The position numbers and the translations under genes are program-made. Of a stretch of DNA of 64,000 bases, positions 1-14,829 are shown piece after piece. Below the pieces are notes generated by a model. It made no database searches and was not told the origin of the DNA. It was given only the letters and a program-made list of their open reading frames with translations. Where the stretch lies: contig NC_062229.1 of NCBI RefSeq assembly GCF_902686445.1, positions 4,745,503 to 4,809,502 on the forward strand. Reading direction: 5' to 3'. This DNA comes from Sciurus carolinensis (lineage: Eukaryota; Chordata; Mammalia; Rodentia; Sciuridae). The first letter of the stretch is position 1; every line of letters begins with the position of its first letter.

Positions 1-79
1 CAGTGCCCCTCGGGCCTACGGTGCTCTGCGGGGACATGGCCAGGGCCCTCAGGTGCTCCCTCTGGCTGATGTCACTTAC

Positions 80-3065
80 CTGGCAATCCCCAAGAGCAGG
101 GAGAGGCCCCAGAGGGCTGTGCTCAGTGTCCACCACCTGGCAGAGTCCGCGCGGAGGACCTTGGCGTCGGCAGCCCAGGCCACATGCTCGCATGGATAGT
201 AGAGCTGGTCGGCTATGTTGCCCAGGACAGACATCCAGCGGACAAAGACGTCCTCCTCCTGCAGGGCCGGGGACGCAGGGCCTGCAGTCAGACCTACACA
301 CACACTTCAGGCCTGTGGCCAAGCCAGCTGGTGGCAAGATTTCTCCCCACAGTCCCAGGGTCATGCCCAGGACCCGCAGGCTGCCAATGGCCAGGTGCTG
401 CAGGTGAGGAAGGCTGCTGGGCCGGGGGTCCCCCAGGGCTCGTTTCTGCTCCCCACGCCCACTGCACAGAGCAGCAGGTCTCAGCCCAGCTGGGCAGTGG
501 AACCCCCATGGAGCTTAAAGAGCCCAGACCCCAAGGCCAGCCCTAAGGATTGTGCCTCCATGGCAGGGGATGCCCAGCTCGGGACGTGCACATGTCTACA
601 TTTCTGTTCCTCAGGGATTCTCACATACAGCCAAGTGGGGACGCCTGCAGCAGCCTGCCTTCCTGGAGGCTTCCAGTTACTGCACACAGCTCAGGTGAGG
701 CTCTCTGATGCAGGACCCTGGGCGGGGGCCAGGGCAGGCCACGTTGAGGGCCAGGGAAAGCAAGGTAGTGCAGCAGGGCAGGAACACCAGCTGCATGCCC
801 GCGCAACAGTGCAAGGCTTGTGTCACTCCCCCAAGCCCTGGCGCTCGGCACCTCACACCACACACTGCGCACGGAGGCATTTAGGTTAAGCTGCTCACCC
901 CCTCGCCCCTGGCCGATGAAACACGAGCCCACGGAGCACGCGGTCCTCACAAGGCCTGGGCCACCCGCCCCAAGTGCTTGTGCTTTTCGGTTTTGTTCGT
1001 TTGCAGTGAAAGGGTTTGAACCCAGGGCCTTGAGCACTGCACTCCAACGCCAGCAACTCTGCACCCAAGTCCAGAGCAACTACCGGTGTGCCCCTAGCCA
1101 AGAGGAGCTCAGCACAGAAGCAGCAGATGCACAGAGGATACCAGGTGGCCATGAAGAAAGCAGGAGCTTTGTGTGGAGGGATCAGCAATGACCTCCAGGT
1201 TGCACTGTTCAGTGGACACAGTAAGCGGTGGGACACAGTAAATGGTTAACTACCAACAAGGCACTTGCACCTGCGCAGGTACAGGAAATCCCACCGGGGA
1301 GACAGGGAGCTGACCAAACTCCTCTGAGGAGGACGCTGGAGGCCAGAGAGCAGGGCAGATTATGCACTCCCGATTACACAGACAAGCAAGCTTTATTTTT
1401 GAATTTTAAATCAAGGGCTGAGGATGTAGCTCCGTGGAAGAGCTCCTGCCTAGCAAGTGTGAGGCCCTGGGTTACATCCCCAGCACAGCAAAGAAATAAA
1501 AATAATAAAATTTAAATTAAAATGAGAACATCTGATCATCTCCAAATAGAAAGCAAAATTTAAAAGATAATAAACTGTCCAACAGGGAGCCCTTTGGGAC
1601 AAGTCCATAAAACACCAACAGAGCCCAGGGCCACAGGCTTCCCAAGGGTGGGGCCAGGGGTGGGGCCCTCCCTACAGACCCTGAACATTACCTCTGACCC
1701 CAGGCCGTACTGCTTAGTGTAGACAAACATGGCCAGGTCATCAAAGAGTCTCAGGACAGTCCTGCAGTGGCTGAGCTGGGCCGACACGGCCAGCAGGCGT
1801 GTGCCCACTTCAGACCTGGCAGGACACTGTTCCATCAAGACCCCGCCAACCAGCTGGCAGCAGTACCCCAGCGTTCGGATCTGTGGGAAACCAAAAGCGA
1901 TCAGCATGGCCCTGCTCCTGAACTGAGCTGGAGCAACCCGCCTGGCCGTGGGCCCTGCAGGACTGAACGAGCAGATGAAACCAACAAGCGTCCAACGAAA
2001 GCTCCGTCTGAAAAGGTACCAGCAGGCAGGACAAATGGAAAAACACTGGACAATGGCCCAAAAGAAGAGCTAACAAGGGTCCTGGCTCATGGCACTGATG
2101 AGCACACCCTTTGGAGACAGTGGTGATGGGGACAAAGAAAACAAAACTACTTCCCACCTCCTGGGTCCTCCTTCCCAGCAGGTTAGAGGAGGATGAGGTT
2201 GGAACATACATTGGCATCTACCTGGCTGGGAAAGCCCTCAGCTGGGCCGCAGGCTGGAAGCAAGTGGCCTGTCCCAACCCAGTGAACAGGACAGTAATTT
2301 GTTTGAATTACTTTAGTGGCAAGGAGCCCACCCAGTAGGTGATCTGGAGGGTCACAAGGAGATCAGGTTCATCACTCCTGTATCTGTAATTCACCTGCGT
2401 CTCAGAAACTGCTAGTTCTGTTGTTTTACGTATTATTTTACCTGTAATTCTTTTTCAGCCCAGGTGTAATGGTGAAACACTACTATTTATTGTCCAACTT
2501 AGGAGGCGTTAAAACCTGACTGTTCAGCCATAGGGCATTTGGTTGGAACCTAACTGCCCAGCTACCAGTAAGCACCGGCCTCCTGTACAACCTAATGTCT
2601 ACCTTTAAGGGACTGGTCAAGACAAGCCAGGAGTTCAACCTAAGGGACTTGGATGGAACAACCTTAATGCCCAACTAGAGAGATTTAGTTGGAATCTAAA
2701 AATCCAGACAGAGGGATTTAAATCCTGATGACATCCTAAATCCCCATAAAAAACTGTTCAGTACAACCCAGGAACTAACTTCGGTGGCCAGATCAGATCT
2801 AAGGGTCCACACGAGGAGACTGGGTCAGTCGGGTTGGCAGGAACAACCTATATGTCCAACCGGAGGGGACGGGTTTGAGTCTGGCTCAGACAGGGCCTCT
2901 GCAGTGAACGATCCTGAGCGACCCTGTTCCCGCTTTGGCCTGTTTCCCCATCTCTGAACTTCGACCGAACTCCAGGCCTCCGGCCCCACTCGGCCCCAGC
3001 CTCACCAGGCGGTCGCGGCCCCTGTAAGACTCCAGCGCCGACGCCAGACCGTTCAGCGCCGCCAT
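80..3065 (-). CDS. PEX11G: PEX11G, peroxisomal membrane protein 11 gamma (partial, first three coding exons)
   Basis: Peroxin-11 family membrane protein that helps peroxisomes elongate and divide. Coding exons read on the minus strand: 3065-3006 (start ATG 3065-3063, begins MAALNGLASALESYRGRDRL), 1880-1692 and 258-80. The phases join (60, 189 and 179 bases) and all borders are AG/GT. Exon 2 carries the conserved stretches LGYCCQLVGG and LFDDLAMFVYTKQYGLG. Exon 3 carries DQLYYPCEHVAWAADAKVL and a hydrophobic segment, LWGLSLLLGIA, probably membrane-embedded. About 142 codons are present; the human protein, as I recall it, is about 241 aa, so the C-terminal exons lie beyond position 1. Intron 3 begins at 79 and no further coding exon is visible in 1-73. 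The gene points away from TEX45. Identification rests on near-identity to the human protein from memory. Confidence 0.95.
995..1065 (-). repeat. Diverged ID-type SINE in PEX11G intron 2
   Basis: The segment contains the reverse-strand ID signature, 'gaacccagggccttgagcactgcactcc'-like, that is box B of a tRNA-Ala-derived element. It lacks the usual poly-T border and is old. Confidence 0.5.
1417..1515 (+). repeat. ID element (tRNA-Ala SINE) in PEX11G intron 2
   Basis: ID consensus is visible in order: gaggatgtagctccgtgg, a short centre, then gaggccctgggttacatcc and an A-rich tail (1490-1515). It lies antisense to PEX11G. Confidence 0.85.
2495..2875. repeat. Degenerate minisatellite filling part of PEX11G intron 1
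   Basis: Loosely repeated units of roughly 35-50 bases share the words GGxTTGGTTGGAACCTAA, TTGGATGGAACAACCTTAA, TTAGTTGGAATCTAA and TTGGCAGGAACAACCTA, each followed by a 'tgcCCAACT'-like word. The copies are too diverged to give a clean period by eye. Confidence 0.55.
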
Positions 3066-3180
3066 GGCAACTCCGCCGTGACGTCACCGCGACGTCAGCG
3101 CGCTGCGCCAGAGGGCGGGGCTAGACCGCGCCCTGGGGAGCTTCCGGGGGCCCGCGCGCAATCTGCGCAGGCGCGACCGC
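2930..3180 (-). promoter_or_regulatory. PEX11G: PEX11G CpG-island promoter with CRE-type sites
   Basis: GC- and CpG-rich block around the PEX11G start codon. A perfect palindromic CRE (TGACGTCA, 3079-3086) lies just upstream of the ATG on the minus strand. A second site with one mismatch, CGACGTCA, is at 3090-3097, and a GC box (GGGCGGGGC) is near 3113-3121. There is no TATA box in the expected place. The transcription start is inferred to be within about 100 bases upstream of the ATG. Confidence 0.7.
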
Positions 3181-3842
3181 TGCCCTTTGTCCCTGAGACG
3201 GACTTTTGTCTGCTGCACTGAGGAGCCGACTTTACAAAAAATTAGGCGGCCACGTGTGCGCTGCCCGGGCCGATGAACCCAGGATGAGCCAGCTTGCTGT
3301 AATTTGCCCCATGGCGACTAGATAACTGCCCACTAGTTAACCGGTTACCAAGCAACCCAGGGACAACTGCAGTCAGATACTGTCCAGATATGGGACCATC
3401 CCGAGGAGGGACTTCTCTTCCGAACTCTTCTGCTCCACCCGTCTTCTGTTGCGTGTTTGTCTGCAGTGAGCATAAATGGCTCTTGTAATATGAGTTATCT
3501 TCAGAAGTTAAGGAAAAGCGCAGATCATTCTAGACTAGACAATAATCTAGTAACCAGAGTTGCTCCAGGGAAGGAAACTACCGTGACTGGGGAAAAGATT
3601 TAGGTTTTCAGCTTTATACTGTTTTGAAGCTTTTGAATTTGGTGCAAGATGCCTGGATTAGCTCACCAAAGATTTTTCAAAAAAGTGGATACCCATTTCC
3701 TTTCATTGTTTCTTATTGAGGTAGAGTTAGCATAATGTAAAGGCCACCATTTTAAAATGGATAACCTAGTGCCATTTAGTACATTGTCAGGTTGTGTCCC
3801 CACCCACCCCTCACTAGTTTCAAAGTTTCGTCAGTTCCAAAG

Positions 3843-4384
3843 GAGACCTTCATAGGAGACCAGAACATGCCATCCCAAGATACGCCACCTTGGCATAAGT
3901 GTTCTTTTGAGCTAAAGGCAGTTAGGAAAAAGCACACAGGAAAAGCTCTCTGGCCTCCCACTATTTGCTTGAAAGGAAGAATAATTTACAAAGGTGTCCT
4001 CCCCCTCTACCAGGAAGGACAAACGTTGATCACTAGAGACACCTTTGGGTCCTTCCGCACCAGAGGAATCTATTTAACAAACCTTGCTAACTATCCTTTA
4101 ACTGCCATTTATCTTCCTACCCACAATTTGCCACTACCAGAGACTCCAAGTCCTTCTCCCTTGTCTTGTCACTTCTCTAAAAATTCCCTCTTCCTCGTTG
4201 TAGATGCCTTATGAGCCAGGGTTCCAACCTACCTCTTGAGAATAGCATTTTTCTGGGTGTCGCCCATGTATACATGACATACATGTGTTAATGTATGTTG
4301 CTTCCCTCTTGTTGATTCTTTGGTTTGAAGGGTCCATCTCAGCTTAGAACCAAGGACAGAAGAAAGGTTATTTTTTTAGCTCTG
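3843..4384 (+). mobile_element. Possible ancient ERVL-like LTR fragment
   Basis: This non-L1 block interrupts the L1 pieces. Its 3' part (cgcccatgtatacatgacat ... ggtccatctcagcttagaacc) resembles the poly(A)-region end of ERVL-type LTRs. No termini or target duplication could be fixed and there is no coding content. It could instead be unique sequence. Confidence 0.35.
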
Positions 4385-4476
4385 CACTGTAGTCCCTGAT
4401 CCCTGGCAACCAGCTTTCCCTGTATGTATTACCTATTCTTGAAATTTCATATAAATGGAATCATGCAATTTGTGTC

Positions 4477-4834
4477 TGCTATGGTTTGGAGAGGTGTCCC
4501 CAAAGGCTTATGTGTCAAGGGCTTAGTCACCAGCCTGTGGCACTATTTGGGAGATGGTGGAACCTTTAAGAGGTGGGGCCTAAATTAGGCCATTGGAGGC
4601 ATGCCCTGGAAGGGAATATTAGAACCCTCCCTTCCTCTCACTCTTTTCACTTCCTGGCCACCATTAGGTGGACAGTCTTCCTCTGCCACCTACTCCCACC
4701 ATGACCTGCTATTTCACCCAGAGCAATGGACCAAACAATCATGAACTGAAACCATAAGCCAAAAAAACCTTTTCCTCTTCACAAGTTGATTATCTCAAGT
4801 GTCTTGTTGCTGTAATGGAAAGCTGCCTAACGCA
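4477..4834 (+). mobile_element. Solitary MaLR-type LTR (ERVL-MaLR)
   Basis: The element starts TGCTATGGTTTGGAGAGG and ends CTAACGCA, giving TG...CA termini. Internal words GGTGGAACCTTTAAGAGGTGG and CACTTCCTGGCCACCAT are typical of this LTR family. Flanks gtgtc (4472-4476) and gtgac (4835-4839) form a 5-base target duplication with one mismatch. It interrupts the antisense L1. A second relative lies at 55581-55947. No internal viral region is present. Confidence 0.7.
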
Positions 4835-5138
4835 GTGACCATTTGTGTACTGCTTCTTTCGCTAAGCATAACATTTTTAAGGTTCACCTACGCTGTAGCG
4901 TGTTCCAGAGTTTCACTCCTTTGTGTGGCTGAATAATAATCCATTGGATGGTTAGACCACATTTTGCTTATGCATTCATCATTGATGAACATGTGGGCTG
5001 ATTCCACCTTTTGGCCATTATGAATGGAGTTGCTGTGGCCATTCATGACATGTATTTGCTTGACTCCTTGCTTTCAGTTCCTTGGGATGTATACCTAGGA
5101 GTGGACTTGCTGGGTCACTTGGTTATTTGTGTGTGTGT

Positions 5139-5305
5139 GCGTGGTGCTGGGATGGATCCCAGGAGAGCTGTACCACTGGACTACATCCCCAGTCCTTTTT
5201 ATTTTGAGACAGAGTCTCACTAAGTTGCTGAGGGCCTTGCTAAGATGCTGAGGCTGGCCTCAAACTTGTGATTCTCCTGCCTCAGCCTCCTGGGATGACA
5301 GGCAT
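5139..5305 (-). repeat. B1-ID dimer SINE
   Basis: Reverse-strand ID part (tggtgctgggatggatccca ... ctacatccccag) is followed by the B1 part (gagacagagtctcactaagt ... ctcctgcctcagcctcctgg). It is inserted in the L1 remnant. Confidence 0.85.
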
Positions 5306-5504
5306 AACTTTTTGAAGAACTACCGATGTTTGGGATGTGAGTGCACCATTTTATGTCACCAGCAGTGCACCAGGGTTCCCGCCTCTCCACATCCTTGCAA
5401 CATTCTTTTTTTTTTTTTAATTACTAGAACCAACATAGTCGGCATGAAGTGGTTCCCCAACTTCAACTTCTATTATTTTCCCCCCACTGCCTTTCACCAT
5501 GTCA

Positions 5505-5715
5505 CTTTCCTCCTGTTCCTTGAAGTGACAGCATGTTCCTGCCGCAGGACTCTGCAGTGCTGTTCCCTTTGCCCAGAATGTTCTTCCTCCGGATACCTGC
5601 CTGGCTCCCATGCTAACCTCCTCTGAATGTCCCCTTGGATATCATTTTCCCATGAGCACTCCTCGATGACACCCTCGCGGGCACTTCCTGCTACCATCCT
5701 TCTCAGCGCCTAGTG
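5505..5715 (+). repeat. L2 fragment
   Basis: L2-like 3' sequence: 'ccctttgcccagaatgttcttcc', 'tgcctggctccc', 'gaatgtccccttggatatcat'. Old and diverged. Confidence 0.5.
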
Positions 5716-6631
5716 TATTGGATTAGTCATCCGCACCCCGATAGTGGAACAGCTGGCACAGAGGAGGGTTTTTGGCGTTGGAGGTTCAGGCGAGGCACTG
5801 GCATCAGCCCTGTTCTCAGTGACGTCACGTCATGGCGACGGCCTCGCTGGAGTGCGTGCAGCAGCAAGCGACTCCATGGCCAGCAGGAGCCGCAGGACGG
5901 GAGGTGCCGGGCCTGCACCTTCCACGACAGCCCTCTCAGCAGAACCACCTTCAGAGGACATGCCAGAGGCCCCCAGCCTGACCTCCTGAAGGTCCCACCA
6001 GCCCCGAGAGCGCCACACTGCCCGCCGAGCCTTCCTCCACGGTGGGTCCTGGCGGGGTGCCAGCGGTTCCCAGACATGGCAGCTCTCAACACCCACCCAC
6101 GAGGTTTGCCTCCTTTCCCGGTTGCCTGTCTCCTCAGCAGAATGGGAACTCCTCCGGGGCAGTGGTGGTCATGGTTCTCCACAAGCGGCCTTGCTTGTGG
6201 GGCTCAGCTCCCCGACCGAGGCCCTCTTACGCGCCACATGGTCCGGGGCGAACTCACCTACTCCCGAGGACAGGGGACATGGTGGGAACTCACCGTGCCT
6301 CGAGTGGGCAGGGGCCTGACTCAAGTGAATGTCCCGTCAGAAGCGTTTGGGCCGTCATCTAAACGCTGCTCCACAGGGCTGCGTCCCGACTCCTCGCGTG
6401 AGCTCATTCAGCACAACCCAGTGCTAACCTCTCGGCCTGGCCAGAACCTAAGTGGTCAAAACGTGGAGATTCAGTTGGCAGGCGAGGGTCCAGACCAGTC
6501 CAATCCCCAGCACCCTTCCAAAAGAAAAGAAGCCCGGAGCCCATCTCTCTCCTCCCGGTCCGAGCCTCCTCCTCCAGCAGCCTCCGTTCTTGCTCACCTA
6601 AGACCCTGACCTCCCACAACCTCCCAAGCAA

Positions 6632-6702
6632 TTTTTTTTGCAGTATGCCAGGCCTGGCTCATGCACGAGAGCTCCACCATTGAGCCACACCCTGCCCAGA
6701 CC
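6632..6702 (-). repeat. ID element, diverged
   Basis: Poly-T start, then a reverse-strand ID-like body ending ccaccattgagccacaccctgcc. Confidence 0.55.
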
Positions 6703-7715
6703 CGCGAGCAAATTTTCACTCCCACATCCAACCGATGCCAGGCCCCAGGAAGACTTGAGTGCAGGGGTCTGGGTGCACCGTCCTCCTCCAATTGGGTTCC
6801 CTCTTTCTGCAGCAGAAAAGAGCCAAGCCAAGGTGGAAGCATGCAGAAGGAAGAGGCCCCTGGCCACAGTCTGCGGCTGCATAATTGGGGGAATCCTTTC
6901 TTTCAAGCCTGCACAGTCCCCCACAACCTTGGGATACCTCAGTGCATTTCTCTGGGCAGCCACCAGGTGCCAGGCCCTGTTGCAGGCACCCAAGACACCG
7001 CAGTGAGCCCTGCAGGCACTGCCCAGCCCTCCCGGCACCCGCCATCTGGTTAGAGCTGCATTTGACCTTGGAGAAAGAGACTCAAGCTGGCCTGGCCTTC
7101 ACAGCTGGCCTTGGTGTTGCTAGGCACTGGTCTGGCAGTCACAGCCGGGCCCCAGCCAACCTCCTCCCGCTTAACATAAACAATCCCATGGAATGCCAGC
7201 ATCAGACAAGGCCGCCCTGTGACCCCGGAGGGCAGGACAAAGCAAGCCCGCTCAGCCATTCCATCTGAACACGCAAAGCAGGAACGCGGATGGCAGACAC
7301 CACCCCCCACGCCCGCCGCCAAGAGGAGCCTTGATAATCCGTCACCCATTGCAGATTTAGTCTTGCTGCATTCCTCCAACTTCTTCCTGAAAATGATTAA
7401 GATAATAATAGAATGACCTCAATCCCTGGCTTCCTATTAGCATCCAGAATCTGCCTTCCAGATCCTCCTTTTCCCAGCAGGCAGCAAGATCCAAATCTGA
7501 ATTGCATCCACCTGGCTGGACCAAAGCCGGTGACTGGACCGGACCTGGCAGCAGGTGTTTGAACCTCAACCCAGGGCACAAAATGATGATGAGCTTGAAT
7601 TTAGTGGAAGGAGCCATCCAGCTGGTGAGTTGAGGCATTGACAACTGGGTCATCTTTGCCAATCTTTCATCTTTATTTCTTTTTCTTTATTTTTCTTTTT
7701 CTTCAATTTTTCAGT

Positions 7716-7920
7716 CAGCTGGGCATGATGGCACATGCCTGTAATCCCAGCGACTCAGGAGGCTGAGGCAGGAGGATCAGGAGTTCAAAACCAGCCTCAA
7801 CATTTTAGCAAGGCCCTAAGCAACTCAGCGAGACCCTGTCTTCAAATAAAATATAAAAAGGGCTGTGTGGTTCAGTGGTTAAGCACCCCTGGGTTCAATC
7901 CCCGGTATCAAAAGAAAAAG
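7716..7920 (+). repeat. B1-ID dimer SINE
   Basis: B1 half (gctgggcatgatggcacatgcctgtaatcccag ... gagaccctgtct), an A-rich linker, then ID half (tgtgtggttcagtggttaagcacccctgggttcaatcccc) and an A-rich tail. This is the best preserved dimer in the window and the basis for calling a squirrel-family host. Confidence 0.9.
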
Positions 7921-8095
7921 AAAATTTTCAGTCAGTTTTGTTGAAGTATAATTTATATACAATAAAATGCACCATTTTAAGTATGTGGTTTAATGAGTTT
8001 CAACAAGTGTATACAGTCATACAATCTACTATAACAGTCAAAATACAGAACGTTTGTATCATTTCCCAAATCTCTCTTGCCTCTCCTGTGTATTT
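7921..8095 (-). mobile_element. Antisense L1 3' fragment
   Basis: Contains the common words TTGAAGTATAATTTATATAC and AATAAAATGCACCATTTTAAG of old L1 3' ends read in antisense. Confidence 0.6.
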
Positions 8096-8097
8096 TC

Positions 8098-8255
8098 TCC
8101 CTCAGTACTAGGGACTGAACTCAGGGGTGCTCTGAACATCCAGGGTCCTTTTGAGACAGGTTCTCACTAACTTGTTGAGGCTGGCTTTGAACTTACAATC
8201 TTCCTGCCTCAGCCTCCCAACCAATGGGATGATAGGCATGCACCACAGCTCCTGG
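8098..8255 (-). repeat. B1-ID dimer SINE, short
   Basis: Reverse-strand ID remnant (agtactagggactgaactca) followed by B1 (gagacaggttctcactaact ... cctgcctcagcctcccaa ... ggcatgcaccacag). Confidence 0.8.
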
Positions 8256-8265
8256 TCCCTTTTGT

Positions 8266-8352
8266 ACTTTTTTTTTTTTTTTTTGCAGTGCTGGGGATTG
8301 AACCCAGGGCCTTGTACTTGCAAGGCAAGCACTCTACCAACTGAGCCCTCCC
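8266..8352 (-). repeat. ID element
   Basis: Poly-T tract, then gtgctggggattgaaccca and gcaagcactctaccaactgag: a reverse-strand ID with near-consensus box B. Confidence 0.9.
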
Positions 8353-8371
8353 TTTTGTACTTTTTAACACT

Positions 8372-8630
8372 ACTTTTTTTTTTAAGTTTTAGATATAGGG
8401 TCTCACTATGTTACTCAGGCTGGCCTTGAACTCCTGGGTTCAAGTGATCCTCCTGCTTCAGCCATTTTTTTAGATATTGAGAGACCTTTATTTTATTCAT
8501 TTATTTATATGAGGTGCTGAGAATCAAACCCAGTGCCTCACACATGCTAGGCAAGCACTCCACCACTGAGCCCCAGCCCCAGGCCTGCTTCAGCCTCTTT
8601 AATGCTGGGTCTACAGGCATGTACCAAAGG
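8372..8630 (-). repeat. B1 SINE split by a nested ID element
   Basis: B1 on the reverse strand runs 8372-8463 and resumes at 8596-8630. The gap 8464-8583 is a complete reverse-strand ID-type insertion (gaggtgctgagaatcaaacc ... caccactgagccccagcc). The 12-base word cctgcttcagcc stands on both sides (8452-8463 and 8584-8595) as a perfect target-site duplication. Confidence 0.85.
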
Positions 8631-8756
8631 GGTTTTGTACATTGTATATGTTTATAGGAATACAGCACGATGTGGAACGACTACATCAAGCTAATTAACA
8701 TATGCATCACCTCACACAGTTTTTGTGGTGAAAACATTTGAAATCTACTCTCTTTG

Positions 8757-9042
8757 GCTGGTGGTTTAGCTCAGTGGAAGAGTATCTGTCCATCCCATAG
8801 GATGCCAGCAAGATAAAGAAATAAAATCGATCCTCTTAGCAACTTTGAACTATACAGTACAATATTGTTATTCTGTTGTTTGTTGTTATTTTTATTTGTC
8901 TGATTGTGTTAAAAAAAAATACAAGCACAATTTCCAGCCTCTGGGTATTGGGGTGCAGCTCAGTGGTACAGCACTTGCCTAGCATGTGTGAGGCCCTGGG
9001 TTCCAGCCCCAGCACCACTTAAAAAAAGGAAAAAAAAAAAAA
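8757..9042 (+). repeat. Two ID elements (8757-8822 diverged; 8945-9042 intact)
   Basis: The first has ggtttagctcagtggaagag and degenerates. The second has gggtgcagctcagtggtac, gcctagcatgtgtgaggccc and a purine-rich tail of about 25 bases, so it is young. Confidence 0.75.
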
Positions 9043-10061
9043 AAGTCCAACCAATAAATGTATCCAGCACAGAATCAAGAATCAAGTCCTGCTTCCTTAA
9101 ACTCTCCCCCAAACACCTCACGCAGCCCGAATCCTCTTACGAGCATTCTCACCTGCAGGCACCTGCTGGAACCACTCACAGCCTGACTTAAGCCAGCCTT
9201 GAGTGTGTGCCTGGTGGTCTTTGGTGGTGAGGCAAGCGATCCCTTTAAAGTGCACCTCCAGGTCCGTGAGCCCTGGGATGATGTTAATGGATGCAGAAAC
9301 CAGGGGAGATGGGCCCATCCCGTGTGGGAGTGTCAGGAGGCGAGGAGCTGCTCCCAGCAGCCTGTTTAATCCGATCCTCACTGGCCATTATCAACCTCAG
9401 TCCCATTCTCCAGATGATAAAACTGAGGCTCCAAGAAGTCAGGAAGATGGCTTGAAAACCAGATACACTCACCTGCCTCCAGGGGTGCCAGAGGACCATT
9501 GTGACAGCATCTTCGGGGGAAGCTCTTGGTCACAATGGGCTGAGCAGGACCACAGTTGGATGGAGTCCTTGGAAGGACCATGTGAGTGTCCGCTGGAAGA
9601 TCTGGGACAGAGGGAGTCCAAGAGTCCCGCCTGTTGCAAAGTACAGGATTCATTAGCCCCCATGTCGTCTCTTGAGGTAGGTCTCTGTCCTTGTCCCTGT
9701 CCCTACATGGAAGGAAACTCAAAACTACCTGGCCCGCAGTCCCAGTTGTCAGATTCTCCCATAAACTATTTTAGAAAGACAAGAAAGCCCCAGGTGACTG
9801 AGTGGAGGGGCTGCGAGTCTGAAGCGGAAGGTCAGAGAAGGGAGGGAAGGGGAAGGTGTCTAGGGAAGACAGGAGATGAGGAACGGGGAGGACGGGCGAT
9901 TGCAGACCGCAGGAGCAGTGAGCAAGGGCTGTGGCAGAGACAGGAGACTGTGGCGGGGCTGTGGGGCTGGGTCCGACAGGCCAGAGGTGGGCCTCCAGAT
10001 GGGAAGGAGAAGAGAAGCCGGGCCATTGTGGCCGAGGGTGAGAAGACATGTCAGACACATG

Positions 10062-10200
10062 TAGAATGCAGTGGTTAGTTGTTTCGGTTCTAGAATCAGA
10101 ATCAGCCCTGGGTTCAAATCCTAAGCAAACGGCCACCTCCCTGAGTCTCAATGTCAGATGTGAAGCAAAGGCTAAAACCCACCTGAGTTCATCGTATAAA
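10062..10200 (+). repeat. MIR SINE
   Basis: MIR-like order: gcagtggttagttgtttcgg, tagaatcagaatcagccctgg, gttcaaatcctaagc, then cctgagtctcaatg. Confidence 0.55.
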
Positions 10201-10344
10201 AATGGATAAAAAGTGAACATTCCACACATACTGGCTGTGGATGGACATTGTTCCCCATAATAGCTACCCTCCTCTGCTCTAAACCCTACTACCATGACTC
10301 CAACTTCATACTGAGAAAATGAGGTTCTCACCAGGATCTTGCAG

Positions 10345-14829
<4,485 letters not shown>

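Larger units (their letters stand above)
3695..5402 (-). mobile_element. Old L1 3' end, antisense, split by later insertions
   Basis: Pieces of one L1M-type 3' end (antisense) run through 3695-3800, about 4385-4476, 4840-5138 and 5306-5402. Recognisable words include the ATAAATGGAATCATGCAAT, TGGCTGAATAATAATCCATT and ATACCTAGGAGTGGACTTG versions of common mammalian L1 sequence. It is interrupted by an LTR at 4477-4834 and a SINE at 5139-5305. No open frame survives. Confidence 0.7.

Noticed and set aside
1..73. A fourth PEX11G coding exon at the left edge
   Set aside because: After a possible acceptor (ccgcag on the minus strand) the required phase meets a stop within three codons and does not match the known protein.
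4477..4834. A full endogenous retrovirus with coding regions
   Set aside because: Only a solitary LTR is present; flanking DNA is L1 on both sides and no gag/pol-like frame exists.
5713..6609. 298-codon open frame between PEX11G and TEX45
   Set aside because: No recognisable domain, low-complexity composition, no poly(A) signal and a start in unsupported context. GC-rich DNA has few stops by chance.
9203..10078. 291-codon open frame
   Set aside because: Runs through a worn MIR-like piece and purine-rich DNA; no protein family signs.
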